From Paracoccaceae bacterium (GTDB taxonomy: Bacteria > Pseudomonadota > Alphaproteobacteria > Rhodobacterales > Rhodobacteraceae): a DNA stretch of 64,000 nt. The stretch covers positions 310,001 through 374,000 of the forward strand of contig WKFK01000015.1 in assembly GCA_014872815.1 (NCBI GenBank), written 5' to 3'. The position numbers and the translations under genes were made by a program. The notes beneath the pieces are model-generated. The model saw only the letters and a list, made by a program, of their open reading frames with translations, had not been told where the DNA came from and searched no databases. Below, piece after piece: positions 17,566-27,518 of this stretch; within the stretch, counting starts at the first letter, position 1; every line of letters starts with the position of its first letter.

Positions 17566-17964
17566 TCAAAGCCAATCTCTGAGGATCGGAATTAGCGGAA
17601 TATCGGCAGGCGGCATCTCGTAATTACGTAGGTCTTTCGCTTTGACCCAGGCCAGGGTCTGCCCTTCCTGTGCCGACGGAATGCCATCCCATTTTCGACA
17701 GGCGAAGAGCGGCATCAGCAAATGAAAATCATCATAGCTGTGAGATGCGAAGGTCAGCGGCGCTAGACAGCTTTCCCAGGTGTCGATGCCAAGCTCTTCT
17801 TTTAGCTCACGCACCAAGGCGACCTCAGGCGTTTCGCCCGCTTCGATTTTCCCGCCCGGAAATTCCCACATCCCGGCCATGGATTTCCCTTCCGGTCTTT
17901 GGGCAAGCAGTATGCGCCCATCCACGTCAATTAGAGCTACGGCTGCAACAAGAACAGTTTTCAT
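17566..17964 (-). CDS. mutT: Nudix hydrolase, MutT-type
   Basis: A 132-residue Nudix enzyme, probably removing 8-oxo-dGTP from the nucleotide pool. The Nudix box is complete: GGKIEAGETPEVALVRELKEELG at about residues 36-58 with the REXXEE core as RELKEE, preceded by the MutT-like LAQRPEGKSMAGMWEFPGG. The C-terminal WVKAKDLRNYEMPPAD also fits bacterial MutT. The ATG overlaps the argJ stop in an ATGA junction, so it is translationally coupled to argJ. MutM at 59.7 kb works on the same lesion in DNA. Confidence 0.9.
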   Translation of the reverse strand: MKTVLVAAVALIDVDGRILLAQRPEGKSMAGMWEFPGGKIEAGETPEVALVRELKEELGIDTWESCLAPLTFASHSYDDFHLLMPLFACRKWDGIPSAQEGQTLAWVKAKDLRNYEMPPADIPLIPILRDWL

Positions 17965-19190
17965 GAGCGGTAGTCTGCGTTGATTGTGATGTATCCATGA
18001 GTCAGGTCGCAGGTCCACATCGTATCTTCTGCATCGCCCAACCCAAGATCGACATGTATGAGGATCTCCTGTCGCTTCATGTATGTGCCGCCGTCTTCTT
18101 CTTTGTATGAGGGGGCTACCCAGCCGTTTTCAGCCACAAGCACGTCGCCAAATCGGATGCTCAGTAAATCTCGATCCGCTGCGGCGCCTGATTTTCCAAT
18201 GGCCATCACAACGCGGCCCCAGTTTGGATCTTCGCCGGCGATGGCAGTTTTGACGAGTGGGGAATTTGCGATGGCGGAGGCGTGGACGCGGGCATCGGAT
18301 TTTGAAGCCGCTCCGGTCACTTTGACCTCGACAAATTTGGTTGCGCCCTCACCATCTCGAACCACTTGGTGAGCCAAATCGCGCATCACTTCGTGCAGTG
18401 CGGTTTTGAAGCCATGGGAGGTGCTGGAGACTTCAACCTCTGAAGCTCCTGTGGCGGCCACCAACAATGTATCAGACGTAGACGTATCGCTATCCACGGT
18501 GATGGCATTGAAAGTGACTTCGTTGAGATCGGAAACCAGTGTTTGAAGCTCCGCACGGCTGATCTTGGCGTCAGTAAAGATGTAAACCAACATGGTCGCC
18601 ATGTCGGGCGCGATCATGCCGGACCCTTTGGCGATGCCAGCGATGTTAACCGTTTGGCCGCCGATTGTGACCAATTTGAATGCACCTTTGGCAAAGGTAT
18701 CCGTCGTGCGAATAGCTTCGGCAGCGTCCTCAATGCGGTCTTCAGACAAGCTATCACGCAAATCGTCCAATTTCGCTGTGATCCGGTCGTGCGGCAAAGG
18801 TTCGCCAATCACGCCGGTTGAAGAAGTAAATACACGGCTTTCCGGTAGACCAGTGCACGCAGAGACGGCTTTCGTCACCGCTCGAACCGAGCGTTCCCCG
18901 TTGCTGCCGGTGAAGGCGTTTGCATTGCCCGCGTTCACTAGAATGGCTGCGCCGGAGGGATCATCAGATCCAATCTTGGCCTGGCAATCCAACACTGCAG
19001 CGGACCGGGTCACGGATTTGGTGAAGACCCCGGCTACCACGCTCCCGGGTTGCAAAACGGCCAGCATGACATCTTTGCGACCGCTATATTTTATACCCGC
19101 TTCGATCGCGGCAAAGGATGCGCCTTTGATGGTGGGCAGGTCAGGGAAACGCTCCGGCGCAAGCGGAGACACATGTTCAATTTTGGCCAT
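17961..19190 (-). CDS. argJ: Bifunctional ornithine acetyltransferase/N-acetylglutamate synthase
   Basis: ArgJ (409 residues) recycles the acetyl group from N-acetylornithine to glutamate in arginine synthesis. The precursor cleaves itself before a threonine in the conserved MIAPDMATMLVYIFTDA segment near residue 195, giving alpha and beta chains. Other family marks include LVNAGNANAFTG and the C-terminal GEDPNWGRVVMAIGKSG. The start is directly next to the stop of the parvulin gene upstream, and its stop overlaps mutT, so the three form one leftward operon. Confidence 0.96.
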   Translation of the reverse strand: MAKIEHVSPLAPERFPDLPTIKGASFAAIEAGIKYSGRKDVMLAVLQPGSVVAGVFTKSVTRSAAVLDCQAKIGSDDPSGAAILVNAGNANAFTGSNGERSVRAVTKAVSACTGLPESRVFTSSTGVIGEPLPHDRITAKLDDLRDSLSEDRIEDAAEAIRTTDTFAKGAFKLVTIGGQTVNIAGIAKGSGMIAPDMATMLVYIFTDAKISRAELQTLVSDLNEVTFNAITVDSDTSTSDTLLVAATGASEVEVSSTSHGFKTALHEVMRDLAHQVVRDGEGATKFVEVKVTGAASKSDARVHASAIANSPLVKTAIAGEDPNWGRVVMAIGKSGAAADRDLLSIRFGDVLVAENGWVAPSYKEEDGGTYMKRQEILIHVDLGLGDAEDTMWTCDLTHGYITINADYRS

Positions 19191-20063
19191 TTACTTGTCC
19201 TGCACCGGATTTGGGTTCAACAGATCGGTTTTGGCCAACACATCCGGGTCAACTGACTCAGCGCCGGTGCGGTCGACGTCCGCCTCAGAAGCAGTGGTTG
19301 CGATGAAAGCTTCTACCGCGCGACGCTGTGCGTCGTTTTCAAGCTCGGTGCGGGCGTCCTCAAAAGAGGGGGCAAGCGACTTACGGGCGTCATTCAGCAG
19401 GATAAGGTGCCAGCCAAATTGGGTTTGCACTGGCGCGGAGATTTCTCCAACCGCAAGATCCATCACAGCTTCTTCAAAGGGTTTGACCATTTGCCCCATT
19501 CCAAACCAGCCAAGGCTGCCGCCAGACGCACCAGAAGGGCCAGTGGACTTTGCCATCGCGGTTTCGGCAAAATCGGCGCCGTCGGTCAGTTCCTTGCGGA
19601 TCGCGTTGGCTTCTTCCTCAGTGGCAACAAGAATGTGGCTTGCGTTGAACTCGTCTTCTCCAACAAAGCCTTGGTATTTGTCGTCGTAGGCGGCGCGCAA
19701 CTCGTCTTCGCTCAATTCGTTTTGCAACACGAAAGACTCAAGCGCTTCGGCAGCCAATAGGGTTCTGCGCTCATTGTTCAACGCAATTTCAACGCGCTGC
19801 GGGATGTTTTCACCCAGGCTTTGAGCCAAAGCGGTTTGTTGTACCAGTTGATCAAGAATGCTGCCAAAGAGCAGATCACTTGGAATTGATTGGTACTGCT
19901 CGGGCAAACCCGCGCGTACCGAGATCATTTCGCCAAGTGTGATAACTTCTCCGTTTACGGAAGCCACTACCGTATCAAGCGACGGCGCATCCTCTGCAAA
20001 GACAGGCATGGCGCTGCAGAAAGCAATCACGCCGGCACGCAAGAAATTGAGGTGTTTTGACAT
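19191..20063 (-). CDS. Periplasmic parvulin-type peptidyl-prolyl isomerase
   Basis: A 290-residue exported foldase. From MSKHLNFLRAG there is a signal peptide ending at VFAEDAP. A SurA-like helical region fills residues 30-130, then a single parvulin (rotamase) domain: ASHILVATEEEANAIRKEL, GPSGASGGSLGWFGMGQMVKPF and QTQFGWHLILL. It helps fold outer-membrane or periplasmic proteins. The start follows AAGGA by 7 bp; a start 45 bp upstream would spoil the signal peptide. It is divergent from secA, which exports its clients, a sensible functional pairing. Confidence 0.9.
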   Translation of the reverse strand: MSKHLNFLRAGVIAFCSAMPVFAEDAPSLDTVVASVNGEVITLGEMISVRAGLPEQYQSIPSDLLFGSILDQLVQQTALAQSLGENIPQRVEIALNNERRTLLAAEALESFVLQNELSEDELRAAYDDKYQGFVGEDEFNASHILVATEEEANAIRKELTDGADFAETAMAKSTGPSGASGGSLGWFGMGQMVKPFEEAVMDLAVGEISAPVQTQFGWHLILLNDARKSLAPSFEDARTELENDAQRRAVEAFIATTASEADVDRTGAESVDPDVLAKTDLLNPNPVQDK

Positions 20064-20101
20064 CGGTTGGTCCTTGGCTTGTGCCGCGCGGGTTGGCGGC
20101 G

Positions 20102-20130
20102 TTGACACTGTTCCTGACGCCCCTTACATC
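20102..20130 (+). promoter_or_regulatory. Sigma-70-type promoter for secA
   Basis: A perfect -35 TTGACA (20102-20107), a 17-bp spacer and -10 TACATC (20125-20130) precede secA, predicting an untranslated leader of about 98 nt. The first base of the -35 box is about 40 bp from the divergent foldase gene. Confidence 0.6.
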
Positions 20131-20234
20131 GCTTTGTGTTCAAGGCAAACAGGCTGTTTCCCCGTTTCTAGGAGCACAGAGCCGGGACAGCAAGAATTAG
20201 CCACGCACGAAAGCGTCAACGAAGGACAAGTTAT

Positions 20235-22946
20235 ATGCTCGGTTTCGGAAAACTCGCCAAAAAAGTCTTTGGCACGCCAAACGATCGAAAGGTCAAGGCG
20301 ACGCGACCGATTGTTGAAAAGATCAATGCTCTAGAAGCTGACTTTGAGAAACTGACCGACGAGGGAATCAAGGATAAAACCAAAGAACTGTCGGAGCGTG
20401 CTAAAAGTGGCGAGTCTCTTGATGCACTTCTGCCGGAGGCCTTTGCCAACTGTCGGGAAGCCGCAAAACGTGCCTTGGGTCTGCGAGCCTTTGATGTGCA
20501 ATTGATGGGCGGTATTTTTCTTCATCAGGGCAATATCTCGGAAATGAAGACGGGTGAAGGTAAAACCCTTGTGGCGACCTTCCCGGCGTATCTGAACGCC
20601 TTGACGGGCAAGGGCGTACACGTTGTGACCGTGAACGACTATCTGGCGAAGCGTGACGCAGAATGGATGAGCAATGTTTTTGGCGCTTTGGGCATGACCA
20701 CCGGTGTTGTGTATCCGCAGCAGCCAGAGGATGAGAAGCGTGCCGCTTACGCCTGTGACGTGACTTATGCGACCAACAATGAGTTGGGCTTTGACTACCT
20801 ACGCGACAATATGAAGGGTGAGCTCGCCGATATGTCTCAGCGCGACCACCACTTTGCAATTGTCGACGAAGTAGACAGCATTCTGATCGACGAAGCCCGA
20901 ACACCATTGATTATTTCTGGCCCGTCTCAAGACCGCACCGAAATGTACATCGCGATCGACAAGCTGATCCCTGATTTGCAGGACGATCATTACACGGTTG
21001 ATGAGAAGTCCAAGAACGTGACCTTTACAGATGAAGGCAACGAGTTTCTTGAGCAGCACTTGCATGCGCGCGGGCTGCTACCGGAAGGTCAGAGCCTCTA
21101 TGATCCGGAAAGCACGACCATCGTTCACCACGTGAACCAGGGTTTGCGGGCGCACAAATTGTTCACCAAGGACAAGGACTACATCGTGCGGGATGCGCAG
21201 GTTGTGCTGATCGACGAGTTTACCGGCCGTATGATGGCTGGCCGTCGTCTGTCTGATGGTTTGCACCAAGCTATCGAAGCCAAAGAAGGCTGCGAGATTC
21301 AGCCGGAGAACGTGACCCTGGCGCAGGTGACTTTCCAGAATTACTTCCGTCTTTATGATAAGCTTGGCGGTATGACCGGAACCGCGGCAACCGAAGCTGA
21401 AGAGTTCCAGGAAATCTACGGGCTCGGCGTCGTTGAAGTGCCTACCAACCGTGGCGTTGCGCGTGTAGACGAAGATGATGCGGTGTATCGCACTGCACGC
21501 GAAAAATTTGATGCAATTGTCGACACGATCAAGGAAGCCCATGAAAAGGGTCAGCCTATTCTGGTAGGCACTACATCGATTGAGAAATCTGAGTTCCTAT
21601 CTGGCTTGCTTGAGAAAGCGGGCGTAAAGCACAACGTTCTGAACGCGCGTCAACACGAGCAAGAAGCGCAGATTGTTGCAGATGCAGGCAAATTGGGCGC
21701 CGTGACCATCGCGACCAACATGGCAGGCCGTGGTACCGACATTAAGTTGGGGGGCAACGTTGAGTTCAAAGTGCTGGAAGCTATTGCCGCAAACCCAGAT
21801 GGCGACCATGAGAAAATCCGTGCGGATATCGAATCTGAGCACGAGGGTGATGAACAGGCTGTCAAAGACGCTGGAGGTCTTTTTGTTCTTGCTACCGAGC
21901 GTCACGAAAGCCGTCGGATCGACAACCAGTTGCGCGGTCGCTCGGGCCGTCAGGGGGATCCTGGGCGCTCGTCATTCTTCCTGAGCCTGGAAGATGACTT
22001 GATGCGCATCTTTGGGTCCGATCGTCTGGATAAGGTGCTGTCTTCACTTGGTATGAAAGAAGGCGAAGCGATTGTGCACCCATGGGTGAACAAGTCGCTG
22101 GAACGTGCCCAGGCGAAAGTTGAAGGCCGCAACTTTGACATTCGTAAGCAGCTCCTAAAATTTGACGATGTGATGAATGACCAGCGTAAGGTCGTCTTCG
22201 CCCAGCGTCGGGAGATCATGGAGGCTGCTGATCTGTCGGAGATCGTGCAGGACATGCGTCACGAGGTGATTGGCGACATGGTGGAGCAGTATCTGCCACC
22301 AAAAACCTACGCGGACCAGTGGGACACAGAAGGTCTCTATGCGTCTGCCATTGAGCACCTTGGCGTGGACGTGCCAGTGATCGAGTGGGCCGCCGAGGAA
22401 GGCGTGGATGACGACAACATCCGCGAGCGTCTTGAAGACGCGGCGGATGAAATGATGGCCGCAAAGGCTACCAACTTCGGTCCAGAAGCCATGCGTATGA
22501 TTGAGAAGCAAATCTTGCTTCAAACCATTGATACAAAGTGGCGTGAGCATCTTCTGACGTTGGAGCACCTGCGGTCTGTTGTTGGCTTCCGAGGCTATGC
22601 TCAGCGTGATCCGCTCAACGAGTACAAGAACGAAGCATTCCAGTTGTTTGAAAGCATGCTCGAAAGTTTGCGAGAAGATGTGACGACAACCTTGTCGCGC
22701 GTACGACCAATTTCCGAGGAGGAGCAGCAACAGTTGCAACAGGAGATGGTGATGCGTCAGCAGGCCTTGATGGCACAAGCCCAGGCTGGCGCCACGCCAG
22801 CGCAAGCCACTCCAGAGCCAACCGGCGAAGCGTTGGCAGGTTTTGACGAAAACGATCCATCGACATGGGGCAATCCCGGTCGCAACGAAGCATGCCCCTG
22901 TGGATCTGGCAAAAAATTCAAACACTGCCACGGTCGACTGGCCTGA
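20235..22946 (+). CDS. secA: Preprotein translocase ATPase SecA
   Basis: SecA (903 residues) drives protein export through SecYEG. The first nucleotide-binding fold has [17 protein letters not shown] near residue 100 and [16 protein letters not shown] near 213; the preprotein-binding domain, second fold ([32 protein letters not shown]) and helical scaffold follow. The extreme C-terminus carries the zinc-binding SEC-C motif [14 protein letters not shown], which binds SecB in proteobacteria. Full length. A terminator follows the stop by about 30 bp. Confidence 0.98.
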   Translation: MLGFGKLAKKVFGTPNDRKVKATRPIVEKINALEADFEKLTDEGIKDKTKELSERAKSGESLDALLPEAFANCREAAKRALGLRAFDVQLMGGIFLHQGNISEMKTGEGKTLVATFPAYLNALTGKGVHVVTVNDYLAKRDAEWMSNVFGALGMTTGVVYPQQPEDEKRAAYACDVTYATNNELGFDYLRDNMKGELADMSQRDHHFAIVDEVDSILIDEARTPLIISGPSQDRTEMYIAIDKLIPDLQDDHYTVDEKSKNVTFTDEGNEFLEQHLHARGLLPEGQSLYDPESTTIVHHVNQGLRAHKLFTKDKDYIVRDAQVVLIDEFTGRMMAGRRLSDGLHQAIEAKEGCEIQPENVTLAQVTFQNYFRLYDKLGGMTGTAATEAEEFQEIYGLGVVEVPTNRGVARVDEDDAVYRTAREKFDAIVDTIKEAHEKGQPILVGTTSIEKSEFLSGLLEKAGVKHNVLNARQHEQEAQIVADAGKLGAVTIATNMAGRGTDIKLGGNVEFKVLEAIAANPDGDHEKIRADIESEHEGDEQAVKDAGGLFVLATERHESRRIDNQLRGRSGRQGDPGRSSFFLSLEDDLMRIFGSDRLDKVLSSLGMKEGEAIVHPWVNKSLERAQAKVEGRNFDIRKQLLKFDDVMNDQRKVVFAQRREIMEAADLSEIVQDMRHEVIGDMVEQYLPPKTYADQWDTEGLYASAIEHLGVDVPVIEWAAEEGVDDDNIRERLEDAADEMMAAKATNFGPEAMRMIEKQILLQTIDTKWREHLLTLEHLRSVVGFRGYAQRDPLNEYKNEAFQLFESMLESLREDVTTTLSRVRPISEEEQQQLQQEMVMRQQALMAQAQAGATPAQATPEPTGEALAGFDENDPSTWGNPGRNEACPCGSGKKFKHCHGRLA

Positions 22947-22977
22947 TCTGCGCAAAAAACCGACAGACAAAGATCAA

Positions 22978-23004
22978 AAGGGTGCCTTATGGGCGCCCTT
23001 TTTC
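22978..23004 (+). terminator. Intrinsic terminator after secA
   Basis: AAGGGTGCC and GGCGCCCTT form a 9-bp stem (one G-T pair) with a 5-nt loop and a T-run. It separates secA from the exported-protein gene at 23050. Confidence 0.85.
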
Positions 23005-23049
23005 TTTGAAAAGTTGCTTGTCAAAGCAGGAGCCAAAGTAGGAGCAAAC

Positions 23050-24054
23050 ATGCCCAACCAGAAACACGCCCACCGCAGGTATGCGTTGTCATTTGCCACC
23101 GTGTCGTTGGCGATGTGTATTGGCTTTGTTATGCAATCATCCGAAGCTGCTGTTCTTGCACATGACGAGCCAGTTGAGAGTTTCAAACCGAACATGGCTA
23201 TGCCTCTCCCTCAAGACCTAGTTGCACCTCAAAGACTGGGGACATCTTCACTGCCGAGTTTGCCAAGTGATCATGGGCATGGCGTCGACTTGTTGCAGCA
23301 GCCGGTTTTATTGGCCGTCGCGGATGACATTCCTGTTGGCATTTTGCCAACGGAAGAACCCTCGCCGAGACTGGGCTGTATGCCGATCATGTCGGCAGAA
23401 CCTGCAGCCGGCGCTTTGATCGATGTGGGTTTGACCGCGCCTTGTCATGGGGGTGATACGGTCATGTTTGTGCACGAAAATCTGATGTTCCACATGTTAT
23501 TACCCCAGGACGGCATGTTGAAAGTGTTGATACCGGCGCTGCATGAAGCCGCAAACGTGCGCGCGTCTTTTGCAAATGGCGATATGGTAGAGGCCGCGAC
23601 TGTTGTGGACAGTCTTGCTTTTTATGACCGCGTAGTCATTTCCTGGATGGGGCAAAGTGGGGCCGAGCTTCATGCTAGAGAGTTTGGTGCTGCTTACGGG
23701 GAGGTTGGGCATGTCTGGCGAGAGCAACCGCGGGATGTTGGTGCACTTGCCGGTGGCCAAGGTGGATTCCTATTGTCTTTGGGGAACTCGGATGTTTCGG
23801 TCGCAGGTCAGGCTGAAATTTACACCTTTCCAACAGGCATTTCGAGCCAGGTTGGCGATGTCAAAGTGAGCGTAGAGGCCGAGGTGACTGACGCTAATTG
23901 TGGTAAACTATTGAAAGTACAAAGCCGCTCTTTGCGACAGGGACGAGTTGATGATCAACATGACTTGGAGCTGCAAGTGCCAGATTGCTCGGCGATTGGT
24001 GAATTTCTGGTGTTGAAAAACCTCGTGGAAGACCTGACAATCGCGCAAAATTAA
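23050..24054 (+). CDS. Exported protein of unknown function beside secA
   Basis: A 334-residue protein. The ATG at 23050 follows AGGAG by 5 bp. Residues about 10-35 form a hydrophobic signal or anchor (RRYALSFATVSLAMCIGF). The mature chain has four or more cysteines (RLGCMPIM, TAPCHGGD, DANCGKLLK, VPDCSAIG) that could form disulfides, and long beta-rich stretches such as DTVMFVHENLMFHMLLPQDG. I do not recognise a domain; in relatives it is, I think, sometimes labelled translocase because of its neighbour, which is not supported by sequence. It is followed 21 bp later by the phosphate-binding-like/OmpA gene, so the two probably work together in the periplasm. Confidence 0.75.
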   Translation: MPNQKHAHRRYALSFATVSLAMCIGFVMQSSEAAVLAHDEPVESFKPNMAMPLPQDLVAPQRLGTSSLPSLPSDHGHGVDLLQQPVLLAVADDIPVGILPTEEPSPRLGCMPIMSAEPAAGALIDVGLTAPCHGGDTVMFVHENLMFHMLLPQDGMLKVLIPALHEAANVRASFANGDMVEAATVVDSLAFYDRVVISWMGQSGAELHAREFGAAYGEVGHVWREQPRDVGALAGGQGGFLLSLGNSDVSVAGQAEIYTFPTGISSQVGDVKVSVEAEVTDANCGKLLKVQSRSLRQGRVDDQHDLELQVPDCSAIGEFLVLKNLVEDLTIAQN

Positions 24055-24075
24055 GCTGGCGGTCAGGACATCATC

Positions 24076-25635
24076 ATGATGCAATTTCGTGCGGCGGTTT
24101 GCGCCGCACTTTTCGTTTTGGTTGGGGTAACTTCTAGCTTGGCGCAGGACGTGCTGTTGAAATCGCACGACGGGGAGGTCGAGATTTCCGGCACTCTGCT
24201 CGGCTTTGATGGTGAGTTCTATCGTGTGGAAACGGTCTATGGTGAGCTGACCGTAGACGGATCTGGTGTTTGGTGTGAGGGGCCGGGATGCCCCAATCTT
24301 ATCAATTATGTAGCCGAAGTTGCGATTTCCGGGTCCTCGACCATGGCGGAGGTGCTCATGCCTGCGTTGCTTGAGGCGTTTGCTCTGAATGAGGGTTATG
24401 TAGTGACACGTGAGAGCGAGTCTGTGCATCGGTTCACTTATCATCTGAGCGAGCCAGACACGCAGCAACGTCTTGCAACTTTTGAGTTTTTTGCAAGCAA
24501 TGCGGATGAAGGATTTGCGGACCTGCTCGCGGATGAAGCAGACATCGCAATGTCTCTCCGTGAAATTCGCCCTCGAGAGGCCCAGCTGGGCTACGAGGCC
24601 GGGCTGGGTGACATGGAGGATGCAAACCGCAGCCGTGTTCTGGCGCTTGATGGTATGGTGCCGATTGTGTCGGTCGGGAACCCAGTATCCTCTCTTTCTC
24701 TCAATCAGTTAGCACATGTTTTTGCCGGGAAGATCACCAACTGGAGTGATCTCGGAGGACCGGATGCGCCGATCACATTGCATCTTTTGACAGCCCAATC
24801 CGGGTTTGCACAAGCTGTGGAAGATTTGTTGATGCAACCTTCCAAGATGTCACTGGCAGATGGAGTTGTGCGGCATAACCGGAACCTCGCGATGGTGAGT
24901 GCGGTGGAGAGGGATCCGTTTGCGATTGGAATTGCGTCTTATGCGGAGACGGGAAACACTAAACATCTGACATTGACTGGGCAGTGTGGTTTCTCTCTTG
25001 CGGCGTCTAGACGCACGATCAAGACAGAGGATTATCCGCTTAACGCCCCGATGTTCTTATATTTTCCGGCGCGACGGTTGCCAAAACTGGCGCGAGATTT
25101 CTTGAGTTATACGCGGAGTCCTTCGGCACAAATTGTTATTCGGCGCGCTGGATTTGTCGACCAAACGGCAGAGGAGATTTCCATCAACCATCAAGGCGAT
25201 CGTTTTGCCAACGCTATTGCGTCGGCGGGAAAAGAAGTGCCTTTGGAGCTTCTCCAAAACATGGTGGGCACTTTGTCCGGGATGAAGCGGTTGTCTATTT
25301 CTTTCCGATTTCAGACAGGGTCAACCAATTTAGACGCGCAGTCCCGGTCTAACGTTCAGCAACTTGCAAGAGCGCTTGAGGCGGGATTGTATGACGCCAG
25401 AAGTCTTTATTTTGTTGGGTTTTCTGACGGGGAAGGTCCTGCGACAGGGAACCTGCAAATCGCAAAAAAGCGCGCCAATGTTGTGAAAGAGGCTGTCTTG
25501 TCTGCGGCGGAGACGGCAATTCCGGAAAGAACCGATGTCCAAGTTCATGCTTTTGGCGAGGCGATGCCGATGGCATGTGACGATAGTGCTTGGGGACGGC
25601 AAGTGAACCGGCGGGTAGAGGTATGGGTCAAATGA
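24076..25635 (+). CDS. Phosphate-binding-like domain fused to OmpA domain
   Basis: A 519-residue exported protein (ATG at 24076 or 24079) with a signal peptide ending at SLAQD. A short N-terminal domain (to about 75, with WCEGPGCP) is followed by a PstS-like substrate-binding fold from about 78, opening AISGSSTMAEVLMPALLEAF and containing VFAGKITNWSDLGGPDAPI, typical of phosphate-binding proteins. From about 400 to the end is an OmpA-type peptidoglycan-binding domain (ISFRFQTGSTNLDAQS, GFSDGEG, KKRANVVKEAV, NRRVEVWVK). The fusion suggests a binding protein tethered to the cell wall rather than serving an ABC permease; the ligand is unknown. Confidence 0.85.
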   Translation: MMQFRAAVCAALFVLVGVTSSLAQDVLLKSHDGEVEISGTLLGFDGEFYRVETVYGELTVDGSGVWCEGPGCPNLINYVAEVAISGSSTMAEVLMPALLEAFALNEGYVVTRESESVHRFTYHLSEPDTQQRLATFEFFASNADEGFADLLADEADIAMSLREIRPREAQLGYEAGLGDMEDANRSRVLALDGMVPIVSVGNPVSSLSLNQLAHVFAGKITNWSDLGGPDAPITLHLLTAQSGFAQAVEDLLMQPSKMSLADGVVRHNRNLAMVSAVERDPFAIGIASYAETGNTKHLTLTGQCGFSLAASRRTIKTEDYPLNAPMFLYFPARRLPKLARDFLSYTRSPSAQIVIRRAGFVDQTAEEISINHQGDRFANAIASAGKEVPLELLQNMVGTLSGMKRLSISFRFQTGSTNLDAQSRSNVQQLARALEAGLYDARSLYFVGFSDGEGPATGNLQIAKKRANVVKEAVLSAAETAIPERTDVQVHAFGEAMPMACDDSAWGRQVNRRVEVWVK

Positions 25636-25636
25636 C

Positions 25637-26398
25637 CTACAAGAGGCCTTCGCTGCGGAAGCTGAGTTCCTGAGATTTTCCAATGATTATATGGTCATGT
25701 AGGGTAAGACAGAGCGCCTGACAGGCCAGGTTTATCTGTTGGGTCATGGCGATGTCGGCTTCTGACGGGGTGGGATCACCGGAGGGGTGATTGTGGACCA
25801 AAATCAGAGCGCTGGCATTGAGTTCGAGCGCGCGTTTGGCCACTTCGCGGGGGTAGACGGGGACGTGGTTTACGGTGCCCTGAGCTTGGGCTTCGTCGGC
25901 GATGAGCGTGTTTTTTGTGTCTAAAAACAACACTCTAAATTGTTCCGTGTCGCGATGGGCCATGGTGGTGTGGCAATAGTCCAGCAGAGACTGCCAATCT
26001 GACAACACCCGACGGTGCATCACGCGGGCGCGGGCGAGGCGGTGGGCGGCGGCTTCGACCAGTTTTAACTCAAAAATCACTGCATCACCGACGCCTTTGA
26101 CCTCAGCCAGACGGGGGGTAGGCGCGCTGACCACAGCGTTAAAATCTCCAAATTTTTCAAGGAGTTTGTGGGCAAGTGGCTTTACATCCTGACGGGGAAT
26201 GGCACGGAAAAGCAGCAGCTCCAGAAGCTCGTAGTCTGGCATAGCTTGCGCCCCACCTGACAAAAAACGTGCACGAAGGCGCTTGCGATGGTCCGCAACA
26301 TAAGATGGCAATTTTCCAGATGGCAGCGGCGTCACAGGCGCTTCGTCCGCTTCAAAAAGCGGGAGCGGTCTTTGCTCAAAGTCTGGCGCCTTGGACAT
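25637..26398 (-). CDS. radC: RadC family JAB-domain protein
   Basis: A 253-residue protein historically named DNA repair protein RadC; the repair role is doubtful. It has an N-terminal helix-hairpin-helix region (residues 30-110, LLEFGDFNAVV-type) and a C-terminal MPN/JAB metalloprotease-like domain with the metal motif HVPVYPREVAKRA then HNHPSGDPTPSEAD. It converges with the OmpA-fusion gene, the stops being one base apart, and is divergent from an amino-acid-binding protein gene across a 203-bp gap in which I see no further gene. Confidence 0.93.
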   Translation of the reverse strand: MSKAPDFEQRPLPLFEADEAPVTPLPSGKLPSYVADHRKRLRARFLSGGAQAMPDYELLELLLFRAIPRQDVKPLAHKLLEKFGDFNAVVSAPTPRLAEVKGVGDAVIFELKLVEAAAHRLARARVMHRRVLSDWQSLLDYCHTTMAHRDTEQFRVLFLDTKNTLIADEAQAQGTVNHVPVYPREVAKRALELNASALILVHNHPSGDPTPSEADIAMTQQINLACQALCLTLHDHIIIGKSQELSFRSEGLL

Positions 26399-26601
26399 CT
26401 CTTAAGAGTGTCTAAACAGGGTAAATCAAAAGTTAATTTTCCCCGAATTTAGGCCAATTTGAACGTCGGTATGACGTCGGTATCGCGTCTGTTTTGCAGA
26501 GGTGCCGATTTTGTTAACTTTTGCGATCAGAAAACGCGGTTGTGGTGCCGTCGGGAACCTGAGATTGTAGCGCCAACAAAAATGAGTGTTTGGCAGGATA
26601 G

Positions 26602-27444
26602 ATGATGAAACGTTTTTTGATGCCGCTGTTGGCTGGCGTGTTTTTGGTTGGAGCTGCGCAGGCGCAAACCATTGATCGGATCAAAGAAACCGGACTACTG
26701 AAGTTGGGCTACCGCCTTGATGCGGCCCCTCTGTCGTTCCAAGCGGAAGATGGCAACCCAGCGGGATATACGCCGATGGTTTGTGTGGAACTGGCGCAGG
26801 GCATTTTGAACACCATGAAAATCCCAAACATGGATGTGGAATTTGTACCGGTCGGTATGCAAGATCAGTTTGAAAAGGTCGCGGCAGGTGAAATCGATCT
26901 GTTGTGTGGCGCCAGCACGATCACGTTAAAGCGTCGTGAGCTTGTCGATTTTTCCATCCCAACCTTTGCGGATGGCACCACGGTGATGCTTCCGATCAAT
27001 GGATCGGAAGATTTCGCACAGCTTGCGGGCAAGAAACTAGGTGTGCGCCGGGATAGTACGACGGAAACCGCGCTCAACAACACTTTGGCTTCCACCGCGA
27101 CCTTTGCTGAAGTTGTGAGGTTCAATGACCACGCAGCAGCGATGACAGCAATGGAAAACGGAGAGTTGGACGCTTACTTTGGGGATCAGTCCATTTTGGC
27201 GGGTCTTTGGCTCTCCAGCCCAGAGCGCGGGAACCTGAAGCTGAGTACCAACCTGTTGACCATTGAAAAACACGGCTTGGCGATGGCACGTGGCGACACA
27301 GAGTTCCGCCTAATGGTGGATCGCTTGTTGTCCAATATGTATGCGCGGGGCGTGATGCAGGCGATTTTCCAACAGGCGCTGCCGGGCGTGCAGCCAGGAG
27401 ATATCCATCGGGCCATTTTCACTATGGCACCGATTATTGAGTGA
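26602..27444 (+). CDS. Amino-acid ABC transporter substrate-binding protein (family 3)
   Basis: A 280-residue periplasmic binding protein (starting at 26602 or the next ATG at 26605) with a signal peptide ending AAQAQT. The family-3 pattern is clear: DRIKETGLLKLGYRLDAAPLSF at the mature N-terminus, GYTPMVCVELAQGI, EVDLLCGASTITLKRRELVDFSIP-like switch region, KLGVRRDSTTE and DAYFGDQSIL. The amino acid bound is probably polar or acidic but cannot be fixed. No permease or ATPase genes adjoin it, and a bidirectional terminator follows, so it is a single-gene unit. Confidence 0.88.
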   Translation: MMKRFLMPLLAGVFLVGAAQAQTIDRIKETGLLKLGYRLDAAPLSFQAEDGNPAGYTPMVCVELAQGILNTMKIPNMDVEFVPVGMQDQFEKVAAGEIDLLCGASTITLKRRELVDFSIPTFADGTTVMLPINGSEDFAQLAGKKLGVRRDSTTETALNNTLASTATFAEVVRFNDHAAAMTAMENGELDAYFGDQSILAGLWLSSPERGNLKLSTNLLTIEKHGLAMARGDTEFRLMVDRLLSNMYARGVMQAIFQQALPGVQPGDIHRAIFTMAPIIE

Positions 27445-27465
27445 TGTGATGCAACATGTGTAAAT

Positions 27466-27496
27466 AAAAAGAGCGCCAGAATTTGGCGCTCTTTTT
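27466..27496. terminator. Bidirectional terminator between binding protein and dnaJ
   Basis: AAAAAGAGCGCCA and TGGCGCTCTTTTT flank a 5-nt loop. It serves the rightward binding-protein gene and the leftward dnaK-dnaJ operon. Confidence 0.92.
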
Positions 27497-27518
27497 CGTT
27501 TGGGTAGTGGCTAACACT

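Noticed and set aside
18592-19689. A 365-codon open frame opposite argJ and the parvulin gene
   Set aside because: It spans two clear genes on the minus strand and shows only Ser/Ala-rich sequence.
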